This document shows positions 34,530 through 47,109 of a DNA stretch of 64,000 bases, piece by piece. Position 1 is the first letter of the stretch; each line of letters starts with the position of its first letter. The stretch comes from Hibiscus mutabilis. Lineage: Eukaryota; Streptophyta; Magnoliopsida; Malvales; Malvaceae. The translations under genes were made by a program, and so were the position numbers. The stretch is taken from the NCBI GenBank assembly GCA_019671005.1, contig CM033744.1, positions 400,208 to 464,207 on the forward strand, in the 5' to 3' direction. The notes beneath the pieces are model-generated. The model ran no database searches and was not told the DNA's origin. It saw nothing but the letters and a program-made list of their open reading frames with translations.

Positions 34530-35155
34530 ATAAAATTACATATGGTCATTTAATTATTAGTAAGGTTACAAATAGATCATACAATTTCAAAAAGTCATAA
34601 ACAAATTATTCAAAAAAGAAAATCCATTTTAAGTGACTATCTGAATGTTGGAAAGGCTGTTGTTGATGAGATGAAGAACATATCTTGAGACGGAGGGCAT
34701 ACGATGATGAACATTATAGATCAAGCTCAAGAAAAAAAATAGAATTTTTTGATGATTTTATGGCTTTTGGGAAAGAATTTAATATGATGATCGAACGAGG
34801 GGATCATGATGAAATTTATGCTGAAATTTAAGGTTCATCGATCACCGTATACAACAACCAATGAAGTTCAATGTGATGAGTACACATGACCTGGTTGTTA
34901 TAATCAAGTACAATCAATTAATTAGATAATTTGATTATAATAATTAATTAATTAATTATTTGATTGTAACTCTATGAAATGTAAAATTTTTAATGAAAAA
35001 AAAATTCATGTCATAAAGTGATCTAATATTTAACGATTTAGTGACTTGTTTGTAACAATGGATTAATTGAGTAACCAGTTTATAAATGTTTAAAATTGGA
35101 CAGCTTATTTGTAAACTTACTAATAATTGGGTGACATATCTATAATTTAACTATA
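34530..35155. mobile_element. Foldback repeat
   Basis: The left-arm segment AATTATTAGTAAGGTTACAAATAG pairs with the right-arm segment CTTATTTGTAAACTTACTAATAATT (both trimmed). About 500 bp of AT-rich sequence lies between. I found no duplication and no ORF. Confidence 0.45.
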
Positions 35156-35253
35156 TTCTATCCCAATTTAAGAAAAGAAAAGCAAAACTAAATTCAACTA
35201 AAATCAGTACTCAAGAAAAAAAATTCAAATCCTTAGTTTCATTTTCAGTAAAA

Positions 35254-36680
35254 GCCCGATGATGATGACGGCGGCGGCATATGTTCAGTGGGAGCAAAGT
35301 AGAAGATGATGATAGCAGCGAGAGTGTAAAACCATGAGGTATGACAATACATTATTGTTTTTGAATCTGCGATATTCGTCAATTTCTGGAAAGAAGCAGG
35401 AGTCGAATCATTATTCCTAATATCAAGTTAAAACTAATTAGATTTTCTTACTGTTTTTGCGATTCACAATCATTCTATTATATGGGAAACCAGGGTAGAC
35501 GCTAGGCATCTTTCATTTCTGATTTCTAGGCATTGAGTTGTTGTGGAGTAGCTTCAAAATTTAAGTGCAAATCCGATTTGAATTTCGACCATTTTGCAGG
35601 TTTAATTCTTCATTTCAGCTGTAGGAACTGGTTGGTCATGGAACTATTTGCAGTTACTCAGGTGACTTTGCAAATCAAACTTTACTTTTGTTCATAAAGA
35701 AATTACAGGGTAACTCTTAACTTTGTTTTGATGTTCATAATTTAAACAATAATTGTCAAATGTGGGGCTCCATAATTGTGACCCTATTGAGAGTATCCTC
35801 CGTAGAATCCAGTTTACTTGAAAAAGGTGATAGACAATTGAATTCAAGTAAACACATCTGCCATGTGCAACAGATGATAGACAATTGAAGTTCATCGCAT
35901 TTCTGATTTCAGCAATCTGTTGTCAAAGGATCATTGGTTTCATTTTCACAACACTTATCCTCCAAGTAAAATGGATATAGTTTGTCAAACGACCAATAAT
36001 ATTGAAAAAGGTGGTCCTTTTTTTGTAGCTTGTTTTGAGATGAATTATTATAATTTAAGATAGAAACATAGCAACACAAATGAGCTTTCTTAAGATAGAA
36101 ATTACAGGGTAACTTCATAATTTAAACAACAATTGCCAACTGTGGGGCACCATAATTGTGACCCTACTGAGAGTATCCTCCATAGAATCCAGGAGAAAAA
36201 GGGGGGGGGGGTCTATGGTGGATGTGGAGGACTATACTTCTTTACTAGTGGTTGATTAAAGTAGGAAACCTAGTTGGGTAACTTTCTAATTATGCAAGTT
36301 TCCTTTGTAACCCTATAAATTTGAGTGCCAAACTGCCAATTAATAGAGTATAGTGAACTGCACTAAGTTCTTGTGACATTTGACATTATGTTGAATTTTC
36401 TCTCGCCCGTGGTTTTTCCCGTTTGAACTATTTATAAGATGATATCATAGTTGGAGAACTATTTTTTTTGAACTCTACCTCTTGTTGATGAACAAAGCCT
36501 TCTCACATACATCATTTCTGGTCTATAACCCCAAATTTGTTTCCTTGGAAATTTGATCTGTTTTGCTATTTTCTTATGCTCCTGTACTTTGATTGTTTAT
36601 AGTTTCTTTATGGGTATTGGGATCTATTTTCTGATTTTCAACAGCATATTCAGATATATTTTTCCTTCTCATACTTCATC
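35254..36680 (+). repeat. Upstream cassette of TNL unit A
   Basis: Shares ordered blocks with the regions upstream of all other TNL units: GATGATG-rich plus GGAGCAAAGTAGAAGATGATG, the GGCAATACATTATTG-type block, the AAACCAGGGTAGA..CTAGGCATC block, AAGAAATTACAGGGTAACTCTTAA, and the TGATTGTTTATAGTTTCTTT block just before the start codon. An internal direct repeat of about 110 bp (35,697-35,813 and about 36,092-36,192) is special to this copy. It probably holds the promoter and 5' UTR. Confidence 0.6.
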
Positions 36681-37605
36681 ATGTCATCGTTACCTTCAAG
36701 ATCACCATCTATTTCTAGAAAGAAATACGCCGTTTTCTTGAGTTTTAGAGGTGAAGATACTGGAAAAAACTTCACAGATCATCTCTAAGATGCTCTAAAA
36801 CGGAGTGGTATTGTCACTTTCAGGGATGATCCAAAGCTGGATGCCGGTGAAGAGATCCCACAACAATTCTTCAGAGCCATTCAACAATCGTGATGCTCGA
36901 TAATCGTTTTTTCGGGAACCTATGCCCTTTCAAGTTGGTGCTTGGAAGATCTTGCCGAGATTGTTAAACAGAAAAACGAGAAAGGACATAAAGTATTTCC
37001 AATTTTCTACGATGTGGATCCACCCAATTTAAGAAAACAGAAAGAAAAAGTCGAAGAAGCCTTTGCCAAACACGAAGTGAGATACTAGGAAGATAAAGAG
37101 AAAATTCTAAGGTGGCGAAATGCTTTGACTCAAGTGGCTAACATCAAAGGATGGCATCTAAATAACAAGTAAATCATTCTTTTCTTATCTTTTTTTCTAT
37201 TTTAATTAATTTATTGATTTAAATTTTTTGATAAGCTTATGTGTTTAATTGTGAAGTTCCATGTCAACTAAAGGTCAAGCTGAGTGTTCTGATGCTGTAA
37301 CAGATCTTGCCTTCTTATTCTTTGCTTTTGTTTGTTCCCAGACTATATTATGTTTCATGATCCATTGAACTGAAAAAAAGTCATTCAAAAGATGTAAGCA
37401 AAATATTTAGTCAAAAGAACTAAATTTATTTCTTTGTAGGCACGAATCAGAATTTATTGGAGAAATTGTTAGAAAAATATCTGCAAAATTATGTCAGGCA
37501 AGTCCAAGTGTTCATGATGAGTTGGTTGGAATTAGTTCACGCTTGGAGGAGCTGCATTCGAAAATAGAGATTGGAAAATATGACGTCCGCATTGTAGGAA
37601 TTTGT
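36681..37605 (+). pseudogene. TNL unit A: TIR-NBS-LRR pseudogene, truncated at the P-loop
   Basis: Starts with ATG in the same context as the other units. The TIR exon (36,681 to about 37,171) has KKYAVFLSFRGEDT, SSWCLEDLAEIVKQKNEKG and FPIFYDVDP text, but three in-frame stops: TAA after FTDHL, TGA after IQQS and TAG after EVRY. Exon 2 begins at about 37,441 and reads through to DVRIVGIC, where homology to the other units stops at 37,605, one codon before the P-loop. LTR-like and LINE sequences follow, and the remaining NB, LRR and C-JID parts are absent. It cannot encode a receptor. Confidence 0.9.
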
Positions 37606-38007
37606 TACGTAAAGTTTACTTTTAGAAATTAATTATAAAATTAATTCTCTAAGTCTATTTATACCCTTTTTAAAACAGCCAATTAAGGAAAAAAGTACAT
37701 TAGACTTTGGCCAAATAGCTTCTTAAAGATTCTAAGTTTTGATTCTTTTACAAAACAATTACTAAAAATAATTTTAAAACTTTACATTTTGGTCAATGTC
37801 CTAAAATGTTACCTTTCGAAACTTCTTTTTGTAAAATTGATTCCACCAGAATCTTTTATATATTAAATAAAGATTTTACCTTATTTTTCCCCTTTTAAAA
37901 CTGTTTATTTCAAATTAATCCATAAATCGACTTGAATCCTCTAATTCAATCCATCGAACCGTCTAATCGACCTAGCTAATACCTAGACCCAAAACCGGAG
38001 CATTACA
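37606..38007 (+). mobile_element. LTR-like insert in TNL unit A
   Basis: About 400 bp of non-coding DNA begins (G)TTACGTAAAG and ends CCGGAGCATTACA. The ending resembles the 3' end of gypsy-type LTRs (...CGTTACA). No target-site duplication is seen, so the left border rests only on where TNL homology ends. Confidence 0.4.
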
Positions 38008-39231
38008 AGCCTAACATGCAGGGGCGATTCTCGGTGCAGGAGCTTACTACTTTGATGAGTTCGTGGGGTTTTGTAGCTGATGGGTATGAGGCTTTTAAAA
38101 TTTGGTCCATAGTAGTGCCGCCAAAGATCAAATGTTTCTTATGGTTTGTGCCAGTTCAGAGGTTGCCAAATTTAGCTTTACTTCAAGCTCGTGGAGTTCC
38201 GTTAGGAGAGACGTCCTTAATGTGTGTACGATGTGGGGAAAGCGAAGATGACTTGGAGCACATTTTATTCCATTGCCGACTTGCCAGGGATATTTGGGTG
38301 TTGTTTTTGCAATGGTGGCAGGTGTATTTGGTGATGCCACAATCGTTAACCGAGTTCTTGGTTCAGGGCTTTTATGATTGTTTTATGGGCGAGATGCGTC
38401 AATGGTGGTTAGCGAGTTGTTCAACGGTTTATGTTGTCATTATGTTTGGCGCGTAATGAAGCTATGTTTAATAACAAACATTTGTTGGTGGGAGAAATAT
38501 TTTTCCTTGTGCAGTTGCGTTCTTGGTATTGGGTAAAGGCTTTATCGAGTGAGACTGTGTCGTTGGTGGAGTCGGTTTGGTGAGATTGCCCATGGCGTTG
38601 TATGTCTGGCATAGCGAGGGTTTCAGTTAGAGATGATATAATTTGGCAACCTCCTATATTGGGCTCGTTGAAATTCATTGTTGATGGCTCGACGCGGGGT
38701 AAGTCGGGTCCGATAGGTTGTGAAGAGGTGTTACGAGATGAGGAAGGGTGTATCTTGGCGTTGTTTTTGAGAGCCCTAGGTGTTTTAGATTCTAACGAGG
38801 TTGAGGTGTGCGCGATTGCATATGCTTTGGAGATGGTGGTGTCTTCTTCATGGCGTAATGGTCCGATGATTATTGTGGAATCGAATTCGATGCTGACAGT
38901 GGCATGGATGCTACACAATGAAAGTCGGCCTTGGAGGTTGGGGCGTTGGTTTCGACGTATTGATGCTGCATGTCGGGAACTTCATTTTGTTTGTTTCCAT
39001 CATGTCTTGCGCGAAGCTAATAGTATTGCGGATACACTGGCAAAGAGGGGAGTTGTTTGTTTGACTGTTGGATGTAGTCTTTCACATTTTGTTGTGCCTT
39101 GGGCTGTTTTGTCTTTGTATTTCCGAATTAGTACGAGTATTTCCCCCTTTAGGTCTAGGGATTTTTTAATGAGGCTTGTACTAATTCCTTTTGTATGGTT
39201 TTGAATGAATAAAATCACACTTTCGATAAAA
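38008..39231 (+). mobile_element. 5'-truncated LINE: zinc-binding RT tail and RNase H
   Basis: ORF 38,016-38,456 carries the plant LINE zf-RVT domain (PPKIKCFLWF, then a CVRCGESEDDLEHILFHC zinc motif). ORF 38,602-39,204, in another frame, carries the RNase H domain (VDGSTRGKSG, NEVEVCAIAYAL, VESNSM, LREANSIADTLAKRG). The element ends with TGAATAAAATC and an A-rich tail at about 39,231, typical of a LINE 3' end. A frameshift separates the two ORFs, and the endonuclease and RT core are missing. Confidence 0.85.
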
Positions 39232-39239
39232 AATAGTAT

Positions 39240-39445
39240 CTTATCTAAAATTTAAGGGTCAAGTTAAAAATTAAGCATTTTTATTAACGTGCCACCTCAC
39301 CAAACTAACGGAGTTAATGGATCAAAGACTAAAATAGAATAAATCGATAATGTAAGTGACCAAAAATAATTATTTTCAAATTTAATTACCAAAACAGAAT
39401 AGACCGAAAATAAAAGGGACTACCACTGGAGTTTACTCTTCCGAA
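39240..39445. mobile_element. Half of a foldback MITE
   Basis: Reads like the right arm of the Mutator-like foldback elements (GGGTCAAGTTAAAAATT, ACTAACGGAGTTAATGG, AAGGGACTACCACTGGAGTTTACTC in short pieces). No left arm is present. Confidence 0.35.
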
Positions 39446-39509
39446 TTTATAGATAGATAAATGTGAAATGTAGAAAGTGGTGGGAAGAATGTCATACCAT
39501 AGAAACCAA

Positions 39510-40885
39510 CCCCAATGCAACCGTAATCGGTTTCCTTGTGGCCCAAGGCCCATCATAAAAAAGAAAAAGCCCGATGATGACAATGGCATATGTTTCGATG
39601 GAAGCAAAGTAGAAGATGATGATGGCAGCGAGTGTAAAATCATGAGATCTGGCAATACATTATTGCTTTTAAATAAACGGTGTTTGACAATTTCGGGGAA
39701 GAAGCACGAATCGGATCATTGTTCTAGCGTCAAGGTGAAGCTAATTAGATTTGCTTACTGTTTTGAAATTCACAATCACTGTATTATTAGGGGAACGCGG
39801 GTGAGTTGTTGTGGAGTAGCTTCGAAATTAAGTGCAAATTCGATTTGAATTTCGACCATTTTTGAAGGTTTAATATGTTTTTCAGCTGGTTGATCAAGGC
39901 TTGTAAAATTAGTATCAGTTCCTCTAGCTGCAGTTGCTCACTGTATTGACTTTGGAATTCAAATCGGATCATTGTTCTAGCGTCAAGGTGAAGCTAATTA
40001 GATTTGCTTACTGTTTTGAAATTCACAATCACTGTATTATTAGGGGAACGCGGGTGAGTTGTTGTGGAGTAGCTTCGAAATTAAGTGCAAATTCGATTTG
40101 AATTTCGACCATTTTTGAAGGTTTAATATGTTTTTCAGCTGGTTGATCAAGGCTTGTAAAATTAGTATCAGTTCCTCTAGCTGCAGTTGCTCACTGTATT
40201 GACTTTGGAATTCAAATCGGATCATTGTTCTAGCGTCAAGGTGAAGCTAATTAGATTTGCTTACTGTTTTGAAATTCACAATCACTGTATTATTAGGGGA
40301 ACGCGGGTGAGTTGTTGTGGAGTAGCTTCGAAATTAAGTGCAAATTCGATTTGAATTTCGACCATTTTTGAAGGTTTAATATGTTTTTCAGCTGGTTGAT
40401 CAAGGCTTGTAAAATTAGTATCGGTTCCTCTAGCTGCAGTTGCTCAGATGACTTTGGAACTCAAGTTTTACCTTTTTTCCATGAAGAAATTACAGGGTAA
40501 CTCTTAACTTTGATTTGTTCATAATTTAAGCAATAATTGTCAAATTTTGACCTTGCTGAGAATATCCTCCGTAGAATCCAATGTTTACTTGACAATTCCA
40601 AGAAAACCCATCTAACTAAAGCAATTGACGGGATATAGAATACGTTAATATCAAAGTTGGAGAACTGTGTATTTTGAACTCTAGTTCCTGTTGATGAACA
40701 AAGCCTTCTCAAATGCATCATTTCTGGTCTATATCCCCAAATTTGTTTCCTTAAAATTTTTATATGTTTTGCTCTTTTTTATGCTCCTATACTTTGATTG
40801 TTTATATTTCTTTCCGTGTTTTGGGCGATCTATTTTCTGATTTTGAACACCATATTCAGATATATTTTCCTTCTCAAACTTCATC
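39510..40885 (+). repeat. Upstream cassette of TNL unit B, with a triplicated block
   Basis: The same block order as the other cassettes (CCCAATGCAACCGTAA, GATGATG-rich, GCAATACATTATTG, AAGAAATTACAGGGTAACTC, TGATTGTTTATATTTC). One block is repeated in tandem three times: a 253-bp unit starting at 39,709, 39,962 and 40,215 and ending at about 40,455. The first two copies are almost identical. Confidence 0.7.
39709..40455 (+). repeat. 253-bp tandem repeat, 2.9 copies
   Basis: Unit starts AATCGGATCATTGTTCTAGC at 39,709, 39,962 and 40,215, an exact spacing of 253. The third copy diverges at its end (GCTCAGATGAC in place of GCTCACTGTATTGAC). It lies 430-1,180 bp upstream of the TNL B start codon. 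Confidence 0.95.
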
Positions 40886-43800
40886 ATGTTGCCCTCACCT
40901 TCGACTTCATCGTCTATTTCTAGAAAGAAATACGACGTTTTCTTGAGCTTTAGAGGTGAAGATACCCGTAATAACTTCACAGATCATCTCTACGATGCTC
41001 TCAGGCGGAGTGGAATTGTCACTTTCAGGGATTGTCCAAAGCTGGAGGCCGGCGACGACATCACATCTGAACTCTTCAGAGCAATTCAACAATCATGGTG
41101 CTCGGTAATCGTTTTTTCAGGAACCTATGCCTTTTCAAGTTGGTGCTTGGAGGAGCTTGCCGAGATTGTAAAACAGAAAAACGAGAAAGGTCATAAAGTA
41201 TTTCCAATTTTCTACGATGTTGATCCATCTGATTTAAGAAAACAGAAAGAAAAAGTTGAAGAAGCATTTGCCAAACACGAAGAGAGATACAAGGAAGATA
41301 AAGAAAAGATTCTAAGGTGGCGAAATGCTTTGAATCAAGTGGCTAGTATCAAGGGATGGCATCTAAATAACAGGTAAATCATTTTTTCTTATTTTTTTTT
41401 CTAGTTTAATTAATTTAATGATTACAAAACTGTTGTTTTCTTTATTACATGTTATGTATAGATTTAAAATTCTTGGTAATCTTAAGTGTTTAATTGTAAG
41501 TTCCATAATTCAACTAAAGGGCAAGTTGTGTATTTTGATGCTGTAACACATCTTGCCTTCTTATTCTTGCTTTTTGATTGCTCCCAACCTATACTATGTT
41601 TCATGATTAATTGAAATGAAAATGAAAAAAAAGCTCATTCAAAAAATATCAGCTAAATATTTATTCAACACAACTAAATTTTATTTCTTTGTAGGCATGA
41701 ATCGGGATTTGTTGGAGACATTGTTAGAAAAATATCAGCAAAATTATGTCAAACATACCCAGTTTTTCATGATGAGTTGGTTAGACTTAGTTCACGCTTG
41801 GAGGAGTTGTATTTGAAAATAGAGATCGGGGAAGATGACGTCCGCATTATAGGAATTTGCGGAATGGGTGGCATCGGTAAAACAACTCTCGCAAGAGTTG
41901 TATATGACCAAATGTCATCTCATTTTGAAGGCAAATGCTTCCTTGCTGACGTTCGAGAAGTTTCAGACAAATTTGGACTCGTTTCTCTACAGAAACAACT
42001 TCTTTTCCAGATCTTGTGTGGTGAAGTCTTTGAATTTTTCAATGTTCATGAAGGAAATGCCATAATTAGCCATAGGTTGTCTCACAAAAAGGCCCTTGTT
42101 GTTATTGATGATGTCGATAATTTACAACACTTGAAATGCTTGGTTGGAAGGCATGATTGGTTCGGTCTAGGGAGTAGAATCATTGTAACAACAAGAGATG
42201 AACATTTGCTCTAATCTTACCGAGTTGATGATGTGTATAAGCCATCAACATTGAATGACCATGATGCACTCTGACTTTTCAATTTGAAAGCTTTTGATAG
42301 TGAGACAGTACCAGATGATGTTTTCATTGAGCTTTCTGCACATGTTGCAAAATATGCCAGTGGTCTCCCCCTAGCTCTTGAAGTTTTGGGTTCCTTTTTC
42401 TGCGGAAGAGATCTAGTTCAATGGAGAAGTGCAATCCAAAGCCTTGAAAAGGATTCTAACAAAGAAATCATCGACAGACTTCGAATCAGCTTTGATGGAT
42501 TGGAAGAAACGGAGAAGAATATATTCCTAGATATAGCATGCTTCTTCAATGGGGAGGAGAAAGATTTTGTAATGAAAGTATTGGACGGTTGTGAATTTTT
42601 TCCGGATATTGGAATCGATGTTCTCATTAAGAAGTCTCTACTAACAGATGATAAAAACAACAAGTTGTGGATGCATAACTTGCTACAAGAAATGGGAAGA
42701 AAAATTGTTAGGGAAAAATCCATTGAGGAACCTGGAAAACGCTGTAGATTGTGGGAGGAACAAGATGTCTATCATGTGCTAACAGAAAACATTGTAAGTC
42801 ATTCCACACACATTGCCTATTATTTTATAGTGTTGAAGTTGCTTTGTTTACTATGTTTATCCAAAAGATTATGTTAATGTTAAAAATTGTTAGGGAAAAA
42901 TCCATTGAGGAACCTGGAAAATGCTGTAGATTGTGGGAGGAACAAGATGTCTATCATGTGCTAACAGAAAACATTGTAAGTCATTCCACACACATTGCCT
43001 ATTATTTTATAGTGTTGAAGTTGCTTTGTTTACTATGTTTATCCAAAAGATTATGTTAATGTTAAAGACAAGAATGATAAACATAATGCAAATTTTCACA
43101 AGTTTTATCATATTACCCCTTTTATTTTGTGTTTCCTTATGTCTTATTCTTGAATGTTTTTAGGCTACCAATGCGATTGAAGGCATGATCATTGACAATA
43201 AAAGGTATGAAAACGTACATACACATGTGTCGATGTATGATATTCTATTGTTATTGTTTTTTTTATTGGCTTGATCAGCAATTTCGCCCCTGAACTTTAC
43301 TTGAATTCCTCTTTTGGCCCTTTTATTTTTTGGACAAAAGTGGCTTTTAAAATTTTATTATATCACCGTTTTGGCCCATTTTGTTGATGGTGTTAAAAAA
43401 ATGTGGCCCTTCCATCCAATGAATCAGTGACGTGGAGTAGTTAACACTTCTTTAAGGGCCAGATGGAAATCCGACTAAGTTTAAGGGCCAATTTGTATGT
43501 AAAACCCAGATTTTGAATATTAATTATAGTTCCTTATGGACTATGTTTTTCGAGCTGTATGCATGTTCAAATTTTTTGAAGTTTGTTTTCAGGTATTTTG
43601 AATGTCGTTGAAGAATCATCTCTAGATTCGTATTCGATTATGTGTGGGCTACGAGTGCTTGACAGAAAATAGATAATTAAGTGCTGGAGCAGCCTTGCTT
43701 TTAGGTATCAATTGCTTTGGTATATTTTGAAGTGACTTTCCATTGTTTTACCCATGGTTCTCAGGGAATCGAACAAGATGCTCAAGTTGAATGTCGATGC

Positions 43801-45649
43801 CATTTCGAAGATGAAAAAATTAAGATTGCTCAAAGTCCTTTGCCTCTCAAATTGTGATGAGCTCAAATATCTTCCTAATGAGTTTCGGCTTTTAGATTGG
43901 AAGGGGTATCCTTTAAGATTCTTACCTCCAAACTTCCAACCAGACAGCCTTGTTGCACTTCTGTTGCCATACAGTCACATTGAACAACTATGGAAGGGAA
44001 ATATTGTAAGAACTAATTCATCTGACCCTTGCCTTCTTGTTTATTTTAAGAACATTAACTAAATCTGCACTAATTTATTATTGTTTCAACAGCCACTGTA
44101 TAAGTTGAAAGTGCTCAACCTCAAAGGGTCCGAGAACCTGATCAAGACACTGGACTTTACAACAGCCCCAAATCTGGAAATTTTGATATTGGAGGGTTGT
44201 ATAAGAATAACTGATATTCATACATCCATCAGGGTTCTTTCGAGGCTTAAACTTTTGAATTTAAGAAGCTGCATAAGTCTTAGGAATCTTCCATCCAAAA
44301 TTGGAATAGAATCTCTTGAAACATTGATCCTAAAAGATTTCAGAAACCTTATTAGTCTCCCAAGCAGCATAGGTGGGTGTAAATGTTTAAAAACCCTTGA
44401 TATTTCTGGTTGTTATAAAATTGAAAATTTGCCGGAGAATTTGCAGCATGTAGAGTCGTTGAAGGTGCTGGATTTAAGTGAAACAGCCATAGGAAAACCA
44501 CCATCCTTCATTTTTCAACTTAAAAATCTTAAAGTTTTGTCTTTGAATAGGCTCAAGGGACCATCGTCGAAGTTAGCACCAAATCTACCTTCTCTTTTCT
44601 AGGTATTCCAAAGTGGAAGGATCGAGTCCGTGCCTCTGATGTTACATTCATTGTCAGGTTTGAGTTCATTAACAGAGCTGAAACTAAGGGACTGCAACCT
44701 TCATGAAGGAGATATTCCTAGTGATATTTCTTGTTTATTCACTCTGGAAAAACTTGAGCTTGGCGGTAACAATTTCTTCAGCGTACCTGTGTTTGTTATA
44801 GTGGACTTTCCAGGCTTCAATATCTTGGATTGTCAAATTGCAGGGAGCTTAGATCGTTTCCTGAGCGTCTAATAATTCCATCAAACGTTTGCATTGCAGC
44901 GGATTGGTCACGGTTTAGTGGTCTTCACTGCTACAGATAGGTTGAGAATATCAATGCAATAACATCGCTGAAAACACATCTTAAGGTCGATTTATCATTC
45001 TTCTGCATTTACCGAATATCGTAAGAATTATAGTACTAGTTACCAAGCAGCATAAGTTTTATTTTGCAGGCAAGTGCATATTTAAGGACAAGTTTTGATG
45101 CTGTTATACTTGGAAGTGAAATCCCAAAATGGTTCAGCCATCAAACAGTCGAGTCTTCAATCAAGATACCGCTGCCTAACAATATTCGGAATGATAGTCG
45201 ATGGATGGGAGTTGCTTTCTGCTGCATTTTTGTCAATGATGATGCTTCAAGGGATGAGGAACTCAAATGTGAAGTTGTTATCCGGACAAGCTGGTTCTGA
45301 TGGATCTATTTGTGTCACAGGGGTCGGCTGGATTTTTTCTAAAGATTATAACCAGCCCATAATAAAGGACCACCTTTATTTTTGTTATCTGTTGCCCGAC
45401 AGATTGTATTCATTTTCCTTGGAGGATAAATGTGGTGAAAGTGAAAGTGAAACCGAGAATTCATCAACATCGGATCTCTCAAATCAGGATTTCGATGAAC
45501 TTCAGTTTTCAATCACATACGATGATTGTCACAATAGTGTTAAGGTGAAAAAATGTGGGATTCGAATAGTGTATCAGAAAGATTTGGAAGATATCAATGA
45601 AGTCTCCTCCGCAGAAGGATCAATAGCTATTGGTCCCCTTATAAAGTGA
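40886..45649 (+). pseudogene. TNL unit B: full-length TIR-NBS-LRR-C-JID pseudogene
   Basis: Six exons can be placed: 40886-41373 (TIR), 41695-42793 (NB-ARC), 43164-43204, 43765-44005, 44093-44985 (LRR) and 45070 to the end (C-JID). TIR has KKYDVFLSFRGEDTR, WCLEELAEIV and DVDPSDLRKQ. NB-ARC has the P-loop GMGGIGKTT, VIDDVDNLQHL, RIIVTTRDEH and GLPLALEVLG. Defects: TAA at 42,212-42,214, TGA at 42,272-42,274, TAG at 44,600-44,602, a frame change near 44,800, and a 14-bp gap relative to unit D in the C-JID exon near 45,283. The frame would give only a 335-aa TIR-NB piece. A 182-bp duplication repeats the exon 2 end and donor. Confidence 0.92.
42701..43064 (+). repeat. 182-bp tandem duplication across an exon-intron border
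   Basis: Bases 42,701-42,882 are repeated at 42,883-43,064 with one visible difference (CGC to TGC). The unit contains the last 93 bases of the NB-ARC exon, the donor GTAAGTC and 90 bases of intron, so unit B now has two equivalent donors. Confidence 0.93.
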
Positions 45650-45734
45650 AAACGTGATGTTCATGAAGAGATGGAGGCCGAGGCACAACCAAAAAGGATG
45701 GAAAAGTTTTTCAATTTTATGGTTGGCTGATCTG

Positions 45735-46085
45735 CGAAGAAGCATTAGTTAGGTTCAATTTTATTCACACATTTTCAATATTTTTACGATATTTATTTTC
45801 AATATTCTATTTTACATTAAAGGCTCCCTCTGAGAAGAAGAAAATGGAGAAGCAGAGGAAGAAGGAATGAGCTAAGAAAGAATGTCAGCTTGTTTTTATT
45901 ATTTTTGGTAATATCTCTTTGAAGATTTAATTCTAATGTGGTTTACTATTTTAGGAGGCAGAGGAGAAAAATAACAAATATTTTAGGAATCTGTTTTCAA
46001 TTCACCTAATATATATTAATATTCTTCAAAATTTTATTCTTTAATGTTAGATTTCATTACACCTACGATGTATTGCTATTCTAAC
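45735..46085 (+). other. 3' flank of TNL unit B
   Basis: Contains a Lys/Glu-rich coding-like scrap (APSEKKKMEKQRKK, 45,824-45,869) ending in TGA, and after about 90 bases a second one (EAEEKNNK). The same block follows unit C at about 51,440. Either these are remnants of a further 3' exon or ordinary 3' UTR; I cannot tell. Confidence 0.35.
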
Positions 46086-46089
46086 ATTT

Positions 46090-47109
46090 AATATAAATGT
46101 TTGAATGGCAATAAAAAACCTGAAAACCAGGCTTAACAAAATATTAGACCCATTTTTCCATTCGGTGTGGGCCATGGACAACTTTTTCGACCCGGCCCCA
46201 ATGCAACCGTAAGTCCTTTTCCTTGAGGTCCAAGGCATGTAATAAAAAGGTGAAGCACGATGATGATACTAGTGGAATCAGTTCCGATGAGAGCAAAGTA
46301 GAACATGATAATGGAAGCGCCAGCGAGAGTGTAAATCCATGAGGTATGGCAATACATTATTGTTTTTAAATCTACATTTTCGACAATTTCGGATAATAAG
46401 CACGAATCGAATCATTATTCTAATATCAAGGTAAATCTAATTAGATTTGCTTTTATTGTTTGGTAATTCACAACCATTGTATTATTATTGGGAAACCAGG
46501 GTAGATGCTAGGCATCTTTCATTTCTGATTTCTAAACAGTGAGCTGTTCTGAATTACATTCTAAATTTAAGTGCGAATTTGATCCGACTTTCGACCATTT
46601 TGAACTGAAGTTAGTTCCATAGACTTGCAAAATTATCACTTCCTATGGCTGCAGTTACTCGGATGGCTTTGGAAATCAAAGTTTACTTTTTTTTTCCATA
46701 AAGAAATTACAGGGTAACTCTTAACTTTGTTTTGATGTTCATAACTCAAGTTTACGTTTAGTTGAAAAGTCTCCTCTATCATTTTTCTTATACAAGAAGT
46801 TAATGTTTTCTGAATATATAGATTGATAATATGGAATGTTGAAAATGATGGGAAATATATCCACCATAGAAACCAACTCCTTCAAGTAGACGCATCTGTT
46901 TATTTGAAAAGTCTCCTCTGTTTAATAACGAAAAAGCCTTCTCAAATACATCATTTATGGTCTATAACTGTATGCTTGGAAATTTGATCTGTTTGTTCTT
47001 TTTTATGCTCCTATACTTTGATTGTTTATAGTTTCTTTCGGGGTATTGGGAGATCTATTTTCTGATTTCCAACACCAGATTCAGATATCTTTTCCTCTCA
47101 AACTTCATC
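46090..47109 (+). repeat. Upstream cassette of TNL unit C
   Basis: Ordered blocks as in the other cassettes, starting with a repeat piece (CCCATTTTTCCATTCGGTGT, CCCAATGCAACCGTAAGTCC) and ending with the TGATTGTTTATAGTTTCTTT block 80 bp before the start codon. It is almost identical to 51,712-52,734. Confidence 0.7.

Noticed and set aside
36196..36210. Run of G residues upstream of TNL unit A as a possible G-quadruplex
   Set aside because: It is a single homopolymer with no further G-tracts nearby and may be a sequencing artefact.
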